Positions 15,196-22,646 of a stretch of 50,072 nt of DNA are shown here, piece after piece. The position numbers were made by a program, and so were the translations under genes. Source of the DNA: UBA947 sp031550975 (lineage in GTDB: Bacteria > Cyanobacteriota > Vampirovibrionia > Gastranaerophilales > Gastranaerophilaceae); NCBI GenBank assembly GCA_031550975.1, contig JAVBOC010000007.1:1-50072 (forward strand). The letters are read 5' to 3'. Numbering within the stretch: the stretch's first letter is position 1; each line of letters opens with the position of its first letter. The notes under the pieces were generated by a model, which made no database searches, was not told the origin of the DNA, and saw nothing but the letters and a program-made list of their open reading frames with translations.

Positions 15196-16404
15196 ATGGC
15201 ACGCGAAAAGTTTGAAAGAACCAAACCGCACGTTAACGTTGGTACAGTAGGACACGTTGACCACGGTAAAACTACATTGACTGCAGCTATTACTTCAACT
15301 ATGGCGACTGCTGGTAAAGCACAAGCTAGAAAATTTGATGAAATTGACGCTGCTCCAGAAGAAAAAGCAAGAGGTATCACCATCTCTACATCACACGTAG
15401 AGTATGAATCAGATGCAAGACACTATGCTCACGTTGACTGCCCAGGTCACGCGGACTATGTTAAAAACATGATCACAGGTGCTGCACAAATGGACGGAGC
15501 GATTCTTGTAGTTGCTGCGACTGACGGTGCGATGCCTCAAACTCGTGAACACATCCTTTTGGCTCGTCAAGTTGGCGTTCCAAACTTGGTTGTATTCTTG
15601 AACAAATGTGATATGGTTGATGATCCTGAGTTGTTAGAATTAGTTGAAATGGAAGTTCGTGAACTTCTTTCTTCATATGAATTCGACGGCGACAACATCC
15701 CATTCATCCACGGTTCAGCATTAAAAGCTCTTGAAGCAGTTCAAGCTAACTCTACAATTGCTCGTGGCGCTGACAAATGGGTAGACAAAATTTGGGAATT
15801 AGTTGATGCTCTTGATACATACTTCCCAGAACCAGTTCGTGAACTTGACAAACCATTATTGATGCCGGTTGAGGACGTGTTCTCAATCACAGGTCGTGGT
15901 ACAGTTGCTACAGGCCGTATCGAACGTGGTATGGTTAAAGTTGGCGAAGAGGTTGAATTGGTTGGTCTTGGCGAAACAAGAAAAACTACAGTTACCGGTG
16001 TTGAAATGTTCAGAAAAATGCTAGAACAAGGTCAAGCTGGTGACAACGTAGGTCTATTGCTTCGTGGTATTGACAAAACTGAAATCCAACGTGGTCAAGT
16101 TTTGGCAAAACCTGGTTCAATCAAACCACACACTAAATTTACAGCTAACGTTTATGTATTGAACAAAGATGAAGGCGGACGTCACACTCCATTCTTCCCT
16201 GGTTACAGACCTCAGTTCTACATCCGTACAACTGACGTTACAGGTTCAATCAAATTCGAAGGTCAAATGGTTATGCCTGGCGACAACGTTGTAATGGAAG
16301 TTGAACTTATTGCACCAGTTGCGATTGAAGAAGGTATGAGATTTGCAATCCGTGAAGGCGGCCACACAGTTGGCGCTGGGGTTGTAGATAAGATTATCGC
16401 GTAA
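15196..16404 (+). CDS. tuf: Elongation factor Tu
   Basis: EF-Tu is the GTPase that brings aminoacyl-tRNA to the ribosome. At 402 residues it is slightly longer than the E. coli form. G1 GHVDHGKT is at 19-26; DCPGHADY and NKCD follow; domains 2 and 3 are complete, ending GAGVVDKIIA. GGAGA lies about 8 bases before the ATG. It is a single-gene unit with its own promoter and terminator, not part of a str operon here. Codon use is more uniform than its neighbours, as expected for a highly expressed gene. Confidence 0.98.
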   Translation: MAREKFERTKPHVNVGTVGHVDHGKTTLTAAITSTMATAGKAQARKFDEIDAAPEEKARGITISTSHVEYESDARHYAHVDCPGHADYVKNMITGAAQMDGAILVVAATDGAMPQTREHILLARQVGVPNLVVFLNKCDMVDDPELLELVEMEVRELLSSYEFDGDNIPFIHGSALKALEAVQANSTIARGADKWVDKIWELVDALDTYFPEPVRELDKPLLMPVEDVFSITGRGTVATGRIERGMVKVGEEVELVGLGETRKTTVTGVEMFRKMLEQGQAGDNVGLLLRGIDKTEIQRGQVLAKPGSIKPHTKFTANVYVLNKDEGGRHTPFFPGYRPQFYIRTTDVTGSIKFEGQMVMPGDNVVMEVELIAPVAIEEGMRFAIREGGHTVGAGVVDKIIA

Positions 16405-16415
16405 CTCTAAATATT

Positions 16416-16448
16416 TAAAAAGGCTTGTTTAACGGCAGGCCTTTTTTA
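16416..16448 (+). terminator. Terminator of tuf
   Basis: An 11-bp stem with one G-T pair (AAAAAGGCTTG / CAGGCCTTTTT) around an 8-base loop with a T-run. Confidence 0.85.
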
Positions 16449-16495
16449 CCCAGATAAAGTTAGGCTTAACTAACTATACAAGAAAGGAAATACAA

Positions 16496-16720
16496 ATGAA
16501 AATACATTCAATTACCTCAAATTACACTAATAATAATGCTCAGTTCGGATGCGCTACTCCTTGTGCAAGTTGCATAAAAAGAATTGTTGAAAAAAAGCAA
16601 GGTCAACAGTATGTGGCTAATACTTTGGCTGACGTATTGTTAACAATTAAAAAAGCTATAGCAGCAGGAAGGGCAACATCGTCGCAAGCAAGCAGAGTAC
16701 GATTTAGCCAAACAGTTTAA
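16496..16720 (+). CDS. Small protein with CATPCASC motif, unrecognised
   Basis: The 74-residue protein starts MKIHSITSNYTNNNAQFGC, then CATPCASCIK (three cysteines at 19, 23, 26), then a helical basic part. GAAAGGAAA precedes the ATG. It has its own terminator. The closely spaced cysteines may bind metal or form disulfides, but no family was recognised. Confidence 0.65.
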   Translation: MKIHSITSNYTNNNAQFGCATPCASCIKRIVEKKQGQQYVANTLADVLLTIKKAIAAGRATSSQASRVRFSQTV

Positions 16721-16741
16721 ATTAGTCAATTATAATTCAAA

Positions 16742-16773
16742 CCAAAAAGCAGGTCATATGACCTGCTTTTTGG
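16742..16773 (+). terminator. Intrinsic terminator, symmetric
   Basis: A perfect palindrome, CCAAAAAGCAGGTCA and its complement, forms a 15-16 bp stem. It could work for both strands. Confidence 0.85.
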
Positions 16774-16811
16774 TTTTCCCCAATCCTTATAACCTATTTT
16801 CTGTTTCCCTT

Positions 16812-16878
16812 GACCCGAGCGAGCAGAGGGCCGAAGCATCCGGCTCCGCCGGTGCGTGCCCGTTTAATGCGAACGATG
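16812..16878. repeat. GCGAGCAGAGGGC...CGTGCCCGTTTAATGCGA repeat
   Basis: Opens GAGCGAGCAGAGGGC and closes CGTGCCCGTTTAATGCGA. A close copy lies at about 49748-49790. Its first part resembles the GCGCAAGCGAGC family. Confidence 0.6.
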
Positions 16879-16879
16879 T

Positions 16880-17038
16880 TTAATTCGCTTTTCTTTCTTT
16901 GATTTTTTCCTCAACTGTTTTTGACTTCTGTATATACTTAACCAAAGTTTTCGCTACAGTTTGTGAGCGTCTTTGAGCTTCTTTTTCAAGTATGTCAAAA
17001 TATTCATCAACTGATGACATTTCATATTGCTTTTCCAT
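16880..17038 (-). CDS. 52-residue protein downstream of a ribbon-helix-helix gene
   Basis: On the minus strand an ATG at 17038 opens a 52-residue charged helical protein (MEKQYEMSSVDEYFDILEKE..., ending KEKIKERKAN-like). GGGG stands 9 bases upstream. It lies 72 bases after the ribbon-helix-helix gene on the same strand and probably shares its transcript. No toxin motif was recognised. It may be a partner of the regulator. Confidence 0.55.
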   Translation of the reverse strand: MEKQYEMSSVDEYFDILEKEAQRRSQTVAKTLVKYIQKSKTVEEKIKERKAN

Positions 17039-17110
17039 TTCCCATTTCCCCTTTAGAATTTTAATCTGCCCTTTACCCTTGGGCTAACAACTTTTCCCTG
17101 TTTTCGATTC

Positions 17111-17299
17111 CTACCCTAGGAGTGATTCTAAGATGTCGGCATTACTTGATGCTTTTTGAGTGTTTCTTACTTGGTTTCTGTACATGTAAGTTCTTAATGC
17201 TTCTCTGATAAGTTCGCTGCGAGTTCTGTTTTCTCCGTCTGCAACCTTGTCAATTTCGTCTAAAAATCTTTCGGGCATTGAAATTAATACTCTTGCCAT
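17111..17299 (-). CDS. Ribbon-helix-helix (CopG-like) DNA-binding protein
   Basis: The 62-residue protein has the CopG/ParD layout. A short beta strand (ARVLISMPERFLDEID) is followed by two helices (NRTRSELIREALRTYMYRN). Such proteins dimerise and bind operator DNA, often near their own promoter. GGAG is 7-8 bases before the ATG. The downstream 52-residue gene makes a compact two-gene unit like antitoxin modules, but a toxin is not evident. Confidence 0.85.
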   Translation of the reverse strand: MARVLISMPERFLDEIDKVADGENRTRSELIREALRTYMYRNQVRNTQKASSNADILESLLG

Positions 17300-17465
17300 G
17301 ATATGTTCTCCTTTTTTCCACTAATTCAAGCAAGCCTTTGTGTAACTCGTTTGGTTACCTCATCTGTTTTGCTTTTTAGGTTACCCCTTGATATTCCCCT
17401 GTACTGATATAAAGTATTAGAGTAATGAAAAATTGCGTAAGGAGTATATAATTTGTTAATATTTC

Positions 17466-18170
17466 TTAATAAATAGAGAATCTTCGCACATAATAGTTAG
17501 GGTCATTTCCAAGGCCCTGCTTATATTGCAGCCATTCATCCCTGTCGTCGGTTTTTGTTAAAATCTTTGCAGTTTTCTCTCTTATGGTGTATTCATTTAT
17601 TTCTTTTGTCTTGGTTAAAATCTCTTTTATAACTTCAGACGGCGTGCTCTCAAAAAGAGCGTAAACGACCTCAAGGCACCAGTATAGTTTAAAAAGATCC
17701 TTGTTAGCTTCGTATTTGCCACTGCTTTCTTGGTATTTAATCTGCGCTAATTCTAAAGTCATTTCAGTAAGTTTTGGGCAAAAATATTGTACAAAATCAG
17801 GTTTCTGTTTGAAGACTTCAAGAGCGCAAATGACGTTACGGCACACATTTCCGTTGATATCAATTATAGCTTTTAAAAGAACATCATAAATCTTATGCGA
17901 GCAAAAATGTTCTATGTGCTGCGGCAAAAGCTCCTTGAGTTTGAAAGAAACAGCTTCTCTGATTTTACCGTCTTGACCGACTAAGTTTGAAACCAAGACT
18001 TGAGCGTCTTCAATGGATTCAATTTTGTCCAATTGAAGGGCAGCGGCTTGTTTTTGGGCAATGTTGCCGGTTTTTAGCATAGAAATAAGTTCTTCATGGG
18101 AATATTTCCCACCATAAATTTCCATAACTTGTGTTAAATCTGAATTCAAATTTTCATCTGTCGCTTGCAT
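17466..18170 (-). CDS. HEAT-repeat-like protein, unrecognised
   Basis: The 234-residue protein is all-helical with paired helices typical of HEAT/armadillo folds (AAALQLDKIESIEDAQVLVSN, IREAVSFKLKELLPQHIEHF, NVCRNVICALEVF). It has no signal peptide. The C-terminus ends NDPNYYVRRFSIY. No clear ribosome site precedes the ATG. It is divergent from the small gene at 18252. Likely a protein-binding scaffold; function unknown. Confidence 0.7.
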   Translation of the reverse strand: MQATDENLNSDLTQVMEIYGGKYSHEELISMLKTGNIAQKQAAALQLDKIESIEDAQVLVSNLVGQDGKIREAVSFKLKELLPQHIEHFCSHKIYDVLLKAIIDINGNVCRNVICALEVFKQKPDFVQYFCPKLTEMTLELAQIKYQESSGKYEANKDLFKLYWCLEVVYALFESTPSEVIKEILTKTKEINEYTIREKTAKILTKTDDRDEWLQYKQGLGNDPNYYVRRFSIY

Positions 18171-18203
18171 ACTTGATTAATATATCACAAAGTGTAATGA
18201 AAT

Positions 18204-18232
18204 TTGACACTATTGGAGTAAATCTATATATT
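18204..18232 (+). promoter_or_regulatory. Promoter of the 59-residue protein gene
   Basis: TTGACA (18204-18209) and TATATT (18227-18232) with a 17-base spacer; ATAGTATAGG follows. A single TGTAAT half-site lies at 18193. Confidence 0.65.
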
Positions 18233-18251
18233 ATAGTATAGGAGCCACAAA

Positions 18252-18431
18252 ATGAACGAAATCAAATCCTTTTTCAAAGAAATTTTCATGATGAAGACTG
18301 AGGACAATATAAAAGTTGGACTATCACAGTTTAAAACAGTAATGCCGGTTGAGAAAAAAGCAGCACCGCAAAAGGCTGCCCCGTCTGAGGTAAAACTTTC
18401 TGATCTTATGCGCGGACAAAACGCGGCATAG
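18252..18431 (+). CDS. 59-residue protein, unrecognised
   Basis: ATG 18252 is preceded by GGAG (spacing 8) and ends at TAG 18431. The N-terminal helix is MNEIKSFFKEIFMMKTED. A Lys/Ala/Pro linker (EKKAAPQKAAP) and a C-terminal SDLMRGQ helix follow. It has its own sigma-70-like promoter. No family was recognised. Confidence 0.6.
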   Translation: MNEIKSFFKEIFMMKTEDNIKVGLSQFKTVMPVEKKAAPQKAAPSEVKLSDLMRGQNAA

Positions 18432-18481
18432 TGGCGGGGTAAATATATAGGACTTTTAGATAAGTCAAACTTACTAAGCCT

Positions 18482-19273
18482 CTAATACCAGCGGCATTCG
18501 TTGTTTTTGCAAAGAACAGCGTCCAAGTCTTCAATGAAGCTTCTTTTTGTCATATCAAAAGTTACAGGAGTTATTGAAACCATGTTGTTCATAACCGCTG
18601 CAATATCGGTGTTTGCAGTATCCGGTTCTGAAATTAATTCACCAGCCATCCAGTAGTAAACTTTTCCGCGCGGGTCAACACGTTTTTCATAAGTGTCAGT
18701 AAACATTCTGCGGCCAAGTTCTGTGATTGCAACGCCGACAATGTCTTCTCCCGGTAATGCCGGGGTGTTTATATTCAAGATGCTTTTTGGCGGGAAGGTA
18801 AATTCATTCCATTTGTTGAGGAAAGAGTTTACAAATGAACCGGTGTATTTGAAATCTTCATATTCGGTTCTCATGCTGGATAACGATACAGCGATACTCG
18901 GAACGCCCATCATTGCTCCTTCCATAGCACAGCTTACTGTCCCTGAGTAAAGAATATCCGCGCCCAGATTCGGGCCGTGGTTAATCCCTGAAATCACGAC
19001 ATCAGGCTGTTCTTCAGGAGTTAATATCGCATTGATACCGATTTTTACACAGTCGCCCGGGGTTCCTGTGGTCACCCAGCTTCTTTTAGCGCCATAAACA
19101 GGGTCTAATTCTTCAACGCGTAGTGGTGTATGGAGCGTCAATGAGTGTCCTGCTGCGCTGCGCTCTCTATCCGGCGCGATTACATAAACCTCGTGGCATT
19201 CTGATAAAGCCTCAGTCAGTGCTCTAATCCCGTTTGCTGCAATTCCGTCGTCGTTTGATATCAATATTTTCAT
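18482..19273 (-). CDS. surE: 5'/3'-nucleotidase SurE
   Basis: SurE removes phosphate from nucleoside monophosphates and helps stationary-phase survival. The 263-residue protein has the metal site NDDG at 7-10, the SAAGHSLT loop, GTPGDCVKIG and SGINHGPNLGADILYSGTV...GAMMGVPSIAVS. It is of usual length. It is transcribed alone from the TATAAT promoter at 19298-19326. The start is supported by GGAG a few bases upstream. Confidence 0.96.
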   Translation of the reverse strand: MKILISNDDGIAANGIRALTEALSECHEVYVIAPDRERSAAGHSLTLHTPLRVEELDPVYGAKRSWVTTGTPGDCVKIGINAILTPEEQPDVVISGINHGPNLGADILYSGTVSCAMEGAMMGVPSIAVSLSSMRTEYEDFKYTGSFVNSFLNKWNEFTFPPKSILNINTPALPGEDIVGVAITELGRRMFTDTYEKRVDPRGKVYYWMAGELISEPDTANTDIAAVMNNMVSITPVTFDMTKRSFIEDLDAVLCKNNECRWY

Positions 19274-19297
19274 TGTTTTCTCCTACTGTGTAAGGGT

Positions 19298-19326
19298 ATT
19301 ATAGCATAAGTATATGCCTGTTCCAA
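19298..19326 (-). promoter_or_regulatory. Promoter of surE
   Basis: On the minus strand TTGGAA and a perfect TATAAT are 17 bases apart, 25 bases before the surE start. Confidence 0.75.
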
Positions 19327-19345
19327 ATCAATAGTGGTATTCCCT

Positions 19346-19370
19346 AAAACCCATGTCAGACATGGGTTTT
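19346..19370. other. Perfect 10-bp hairpin between divergent promoters
   Basis: AAAACCCATG and CATGGGTTTT pair around TCAGA. The T-runs are short, so it is a weak terminator in either direction or a protein-binding palindrome separating the surE promoter from the small RNA promoter. Confidence 0.5.
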
Positions 19371-19374
19371 GGTT

Positions 19375-19451
19375 TGTAAACTATTGTAACAATCATGCAT
19401 TGGTGTGTAAAAAATATGGCAATAATATATAACAAATTTTTTTTATATATA
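19375..19451 (+). promoter_or_regulatory. RpaB/WalR-like box with TATATATA -10 of a small RNA
   Basis: TGTAAA (19375-19380), CTAT, TGTAAC (19385-19390): direct repeat of period 10. A further TGTAAA lies at 19406-19411. TATATATA starts at 19444, 54 bases after the pair, one helical turn more than at the other sites. Confidence 0.55.
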
Positions 19452-19456
19452 TAACA

Positions 19457-19584
19457 CGAGGAAAGCTTTAAACGTGAGAAAAAACAAAAGTTTAAAGCAC
19501 ACACACTACACTTCACACTATTACGAGGAATGTTGAGATTTTAAAAGTTTTACATTCCAAGAGCCCGATCAGGGCTCTTTTTTT
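19457..19584 (+). ncRNA. Putative small RNA with three hairpins
   Basis: The segment has a promoter, no convincing gene and an intrinsic terminator. Hairpin 1 is CTTTAAAC (19466-19473) with GTTTAAAG (19490-19497). Hairpin 2 is GGAATGT (19527-19533) with ACATTCC (19552-19558). Hairpin 3 is the terminator AAGAGCCC/GGGCTCTT with a T-run (19559-19584). A 20-codon GTG frame (19474) sits in the loop of hairpin 1 behind CGAGGAAAG, so a tiny peptide is possible. Confidence 0.55.
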
Positions 19585-19586
19585 GC

Positions 19587-19663
19587 GGATTTTGGCGGGT
19601 GTGAAGCTAAGCGAACACCCTTGGTGAGCAAGCCCGGTCAGGGTTGCGAACCGCCAATAATCC
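19587..19663 (+). ncRNA. Three-way-junction element, copy C
   Basis: P1 is GGATT/AATCC plus TTGGC/GCCAA with the bulged T. P2 is GTGT/ACAC extended by GG/CC with inner GC/GC. P3 is GCAA-CCC/GGG-TTGC between GA/GA, with an outer GGT/ACC. It starts three bases after the small RNA terminator. Confidence 0.6.
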
Positions 19664-19763
19664 AAGACAGTCTTCTTTTGTCGAAATCTTCAATTTCGCA
19701 CAAAATGGCCTCACGGCTCGAAATAAATTTTTGCATATTGCTCAGATAATCAAATAGTGAGTT

Positions 19764-19980
19764 GCGCAAGCGAGCGGAGTGCGAAGTGATTGCTTGTTCT
19801 ACAAGCTGTCCGCAGGACAAACAAAGCAATCACGGAGGCACGTCTAACGCGAGCGCAGCAAGACAGCGCAAGCGAGCGGAGTGCGAAGTGATTGCTTGTT
19901 CTACAAGCTGTCCGCAGGACAAACAAAGCAATCACGGAGGCACGTCTAACGCGAGCGCAGCAAGACAGCGCAAGCGAGCA
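19764..19980 (+). repeat. Two identical 102-bp tandem units of the GCGCAAGCGAGC family
   Basis: Units at 19764-19865 and 19866-19967 are identical. A 13-base start of a third unit (GCGCAAGCGAGCA) lies at 19968-19980. Each unit holds the GTGATTGCTT...AAGCAATCAC palindrome. Identity indicates a recent duplication. Confidence 0.9.
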
Positions 19981-19984
19981 GACT

Positions 19985-20062
19985 CTATTTCGTAATCCGA
20001 ATATAAACCGGAGCCGGTTTTCTAATTAAACAAGCCAAAAAATTAATCAACACACTCAACAT
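19985..20062 (-). CDS. Possible 25-residue membrane peptide
   Basis: On the minus strand ATG 20062 has AAGGAG 6 bases upstream. It reads MLSVLINFLACLIRKPAPV..., a hydrophobic N-terminal half and a basic tail. A TTTATATAAG promoter-like motif lies about 35 bases upstream, next to the RpaB-like box at 20130 read the other way. An AACCGG/CCGGTT hairpin overlaps the 3' part. It resembles small membrane peptides, some of which are toxins, but the case rests on start signals only. Confidence 0.35.
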   Translation of the reverse strand: MLSVLINFLACLIRKPAPVYIRITK

Positions 20063-20129
20063 AGAAACTCCTTTATGCATCACACCTTACACTTATATAA
20101 AAACGTATTCATCGACTTTATTGCTCTAG

Positions 20130-20200
20130 TGTGAAGAATTGTAAAGAATTTTTGGACATGTGGCAATCAGGCTCAAAATAATTACTTTATATATATAGAG
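20130..20200 (+). promoter_or_regulatory. RpaB/HLR1-like box and TATATATA promoter
   Basis: TGTGAA (20130-20135), GAAT, TGTAAA (20140-20145): period 10, one mismatch. ACTTTATATATATAGAG lies at 20184-20200, the TATATA starting 43 bases after the box. Confidence 0.6.
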
Positions 20201-20229
20201 TAACTAGCATAATTGTGAGGATTTGAAAC

Positions 20230-20460
20230 ATGGCAATTGGAATTGAAAGCATTGAAAAAGTTGAATATAATCCGGATGATCAGCCCAAAATAGGCGCGGA
20301 TCCAAAATCTGCTCAAAAAAGACGCAACGACGAGTTGGCACTTCAATTATCAGGCGGAGGCGGAGTTAACGTCGCAATGAACGTTGGATCAGGCTCAATA
20401 TTTTCGGGCGGCAACGTTCCTGGAAAAAGCAGCACAAGTACAGCGGCTGGCTTAGTTTAA
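20230..20460 (+). CDS. Small Gly/Ser-rich protein, unrecognised
   Basis: The 76-residue protein starts MAIGIESIEKVEYNPDDQP, is charged in the middle (SAQKRRNDELALQL) and ends in a Gly/Ser/Val-rich tail. GAGG is 8-9 bases before the ATG. Its promoter carries an RpaB-like box. It lies just upstream of coaX, separated by a terminator-like hairpin. Function unknown. Confidence 0.65.
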   Translation: MAIGIESIEKVEYNPDDQPKIGADPKSAQKRRNDELALQLSGGGGVNVAMNVGSGSIFSGGNVPGKSSTSTAAGLV

Positions 20461-20490
20461 TTTTTGCAAAACAATTTTATTTATATTAAA

Positions 20491-20518
20491 ATAGTTCTCA
20501 AAAGAGGACTATTTTTTT
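20491..20518 (+). terminator. Terminator-like hairpin holding the coaX ribosome site
   Basis: ATAGTTCTC and GAGGACTAT (one G-T pair) form a stem around AAAA, followed by T7. The 3' arm contains GAGGA, 8 bases before the TTG start of coaX, which itself begins at the end of the T-run. The hairpin would end the upstream transcript or hide the coaX start site. Confidence 0.7.
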
Positions 20519-21287
20519 GTTATTAACAGCAGATATCGGCAATACAAATATTACACTGGGACTTTTTGACCAGGAGGCACTGGTCGAGGAATTCCGCCTG
20601 GCTTCTGATAAGGACCTTTCTCAAGGGGAATATGGAGTTTTGATAAAATCCCTTTTTAAATCTTATAAAATTGAGGGGTGCATAATCGCTTCGGTCGTAA
20701 ATGAACTGAGTGAAAAATTCGGTTCCGCGGTGCAAAATGTTTTTGGAATTGAACCTGTAATGCTTTCGCACAAAAGCAATACGGGGGTTAAGATTGGGAT
20801 GCCTAACCCGGATGAGATCGGCGCAGATAGGATTGCAAACGCAGCGGGGGCTTATATTTTATATAACCATCCTGTTATTGTGGTGGATTTTGGGACAGCG
20901 ACTTCTTTTGACATTGTTAATGCTCAAGGTGAATTTGTTGGCGGAGTTATTGCGCCGGGGCTGAATTTACAGTTAAATACATTAAACAAATTTACTTCAA
21001 GATTGCCGAAAATCAGTGCAGCGATTTCGCACAGTGCGATTGGAAACAACACGACAGACGCGATTTTATCCGGCGTAATCCGTGGAACAGCGTGTATGAT
21101 TGACGGGCTTGTGGAACAGTGTGAAAAAGAACTGGGACAAAAAGCAACACTGGTTGCAACCGGCGGATATTCGGGTTTAATTTCAAACTACCTCGAGCGA
21201 CCGTTTGATTTTATTAATCCGACCTTGACGCTTGACGGGTTGCGGCATTTGTACAATCTCAATGTTGCTGGTATAATAGCGACATGA
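20517..21287 (+). CDS. coaX: Type III pantothenate kinase
   Basis: CoaX phosphorylates pantothenate, the first step of coenzyme A synthesis, with no feedback by CoA. The 256-residue protein has the ASKHA phosphate loop DIGNTNITLGLF (6-17), PDEIGADRIANA and VVDFGTATSFDIV. It starts at TTG with GAGGA in the upstream hairpin. Its stop overlaps the start of the next gene (ATGA). It heads a five-gene run through lspA and rluD. Confidence 0.95.
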   Translation: MLLTADIGNTNITLGLFDQEALVEEFRLASDKDLSQGEYGVLIKSLFKSYKIEGCIIASVVNELSEKFGSAVQNVFGIEPVMLSHKSNTGVKIGMPNPDEIGADRIANAAGAYILYNHPVIVVDFGTATSFDIVNAQGEFVGGVIAPGLNLQLNTLNKFTSRLPKISAAISHSAIGNNTTDAILSGVIRGTACMIDGLVEQCEKELGQKATLVATGGYSGLISNYLERPFDFINPTLTLDGLRHLYNLNVAGIIAT

Positions 21288-22189
21288 AGAAGATTTTTGC
21301 AGCTTTAATTTTAGTAATTTTGATTTCCGCTCAAGTTCCTGCGCAGGCGGGATTTATTGCTGATAAAAAAGCGCAGGCTATGCGCGAACATGAAGCAAAA
21401 ACGGTTTATAAAGAAGTTAAAAGCGTAATTGATAAACAGGGTGTTTACGCAAATAAATACGACTTAGAAGGGCTTTCTTCCCTTTATTCGCAAGACTATA
21501 TGAATTCTGACGGGTTCAATAAAGAGCTTTATTTCCAGCTTGTAAGAGATACTTGGGAAGCTTACCCTGATATTACATACAAAACTGATATTAAACATAT
21601 CAGCGCAAACGAAAAATATGCAAAAGTTGAAACTTACGAGATTGCCACAGCCACGACAATTGACACAGCAAAAGACATCCAGCCATACGGAGAGCTTTAT
21701 TCTGCGGCCAGCACAGTCTATTATCTTGAGAAAAAAGAAGACAAATGGTTAATTATTTCTGAATATATGATTGATGAAAAATCAATTTTGCGCTACGGTG
21801 ATGCGAGATTCATCAAGATGGAGTTATTAGCGCCGCCGGTAATCGCTCCGGGCAAACACTACACTGCAACTCTAAAGATTGATGCTCCCCAAAATACTGC
21901 AGTTGTGGCATCAATAGGGAGTTCAAAAGTGGTTTATCCGCAAAACAAGACAGATGATCCGTTTAGAAAAATGCCTGATGATAACGTTTTAGAACGTGTC
22001 TTTATGTCGAACAAAGACAATATCAATGAATATGCAGTGGCGTCCGTCGGGATTGCAAAAGCGGAAGTTTACGATAAGAAAAAAGTGCGCATAACAATGG
22101 GCGGGCTGGCGTTTATTATGACCAGAGTCAATGTTGTGCCGGAAAATAAATTCATAAAATTCGAGGAGAAAGATGGAAAAAGTAGGTAG
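21284..22189 (+). CDS. Exported NTF2-like protein
   Basis: The 301-residue protein has a clear signal peptide (MKKIFAALILVILISAQVPAQA). A segment at about 40-165 fits an NTF2-like cone fold (nuclear transport factor 2/SnoaL type), including LEGLSSLYSQDY and KWLIISEYM. The C-terminal half is beta-rich. It overlaps coaX by 4 bases and lspA by 17 bases, so it is co-translated. Likely envelope-located; substrate unknown. Confidence 0.7.
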   Translation: MKKIFAALILVILISAQVPAQAGFIADKKAQAMREHEAKTVYKEVKSVIDKQGVYANKYDLEGLSSLYSQDYMNSDGFNKELYFQLVRDTWEAYPDITYKTDIKHISANEKYAKVETYEIATATTIDTAKDIQPYGELYSAASTVYYLEKKEDKWLIISEYMIDEKSILRYGDARFIKMELLAPPVIAPGKHYTATLKIDAPQNTAVVASIGSSKVVYPQNKTDDPFRKMPDDNVLERVFMSNKDNINEYAVASVGIAKAEVYDKKKVRITMGGLAFIMTRVNVVPENKFIKFEEKDGKSR

Positions 22190-22634
22190 AAACATATATT
22201 TTATACTATGTTTTATAGTATTTTTGTTTATAGATGGTTTTTTTACAAGAATTGTTGTGGCTGATGCGGCAGCCGGGCGTCAATATCCGACGAACCCGAT
22301 TTTTATGCTCCATTATATAAAAAATTCAGGCGCAGCATTTAACCTGTTGCCAAATTCAAGAGAGGTGTTAATAATCCTTTCTTGCGTGGTGCTTACATTG
22401 ATATTTTTATATGTTTTAAGAAGCGTAACAATATCATTTAAAGAAATGTTTTTTATAGCGCTATTGTCCGCGGGGATTGCAGGGAATCTGCATGAGCGCA
22501 TTATTTTTGGCTATGTGCGCGACTTCTTTAAGCTGGTTTTTGTCGACTTTCCGGTCTTTAACGTGTCCGATATATTTATAAATATCGGCGTAATCGCGCT
22601 AATAATACTTATATTGATTAAGAAAACGAAATGA
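22173..22634 (+). CDS. lspA: Lipoprotein signal peptidase with Asp-to-Glu change
   Basis: LspA cleaves lipoprotein signal peptides in the inner membrane. The 153-residue protein has four membrane segments. It also has D21 (DGFFTR), KNSGAAFN (50-57), GNLHERI (104-110) and FNVSD (129-133). The family has two catalytic aspartates, in GNxxDR and FNxAD. Here the first is glutamate (E108) and the second is kept (D133). GGAG stands just upstream of the ATG inside the previous gene. It is probably still an LspA, with an unusual active site. Confidence 0.88.
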   Translation: MEKVGRNIYFILCFIVFLFIDGFFTRIVVADAAAGRQYPTNPIFMLHYIKNSGAAFNLLPNSREVLIILSCVVLTLIFLYVLRSVTISFKEMFFIALLSAGIAGNLHERIIFGYVRDFFKLVFVDFPVFNVSDIFINIGVIALIILILIKKTK

Positions 22635-22646
22635 TATAAAAACTAT

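Noticed and set aside
19764..19980. CRISPR array
   Set aside because: The units are adjacent 102-bp copies without spacers and there are no cas genes.
19762..19995. 77-residue plus-strand frame in the tandem repeat
   Set aside because: Internal peptide repetition comes only from the 102-bp DNA duplication; no ribosome site.
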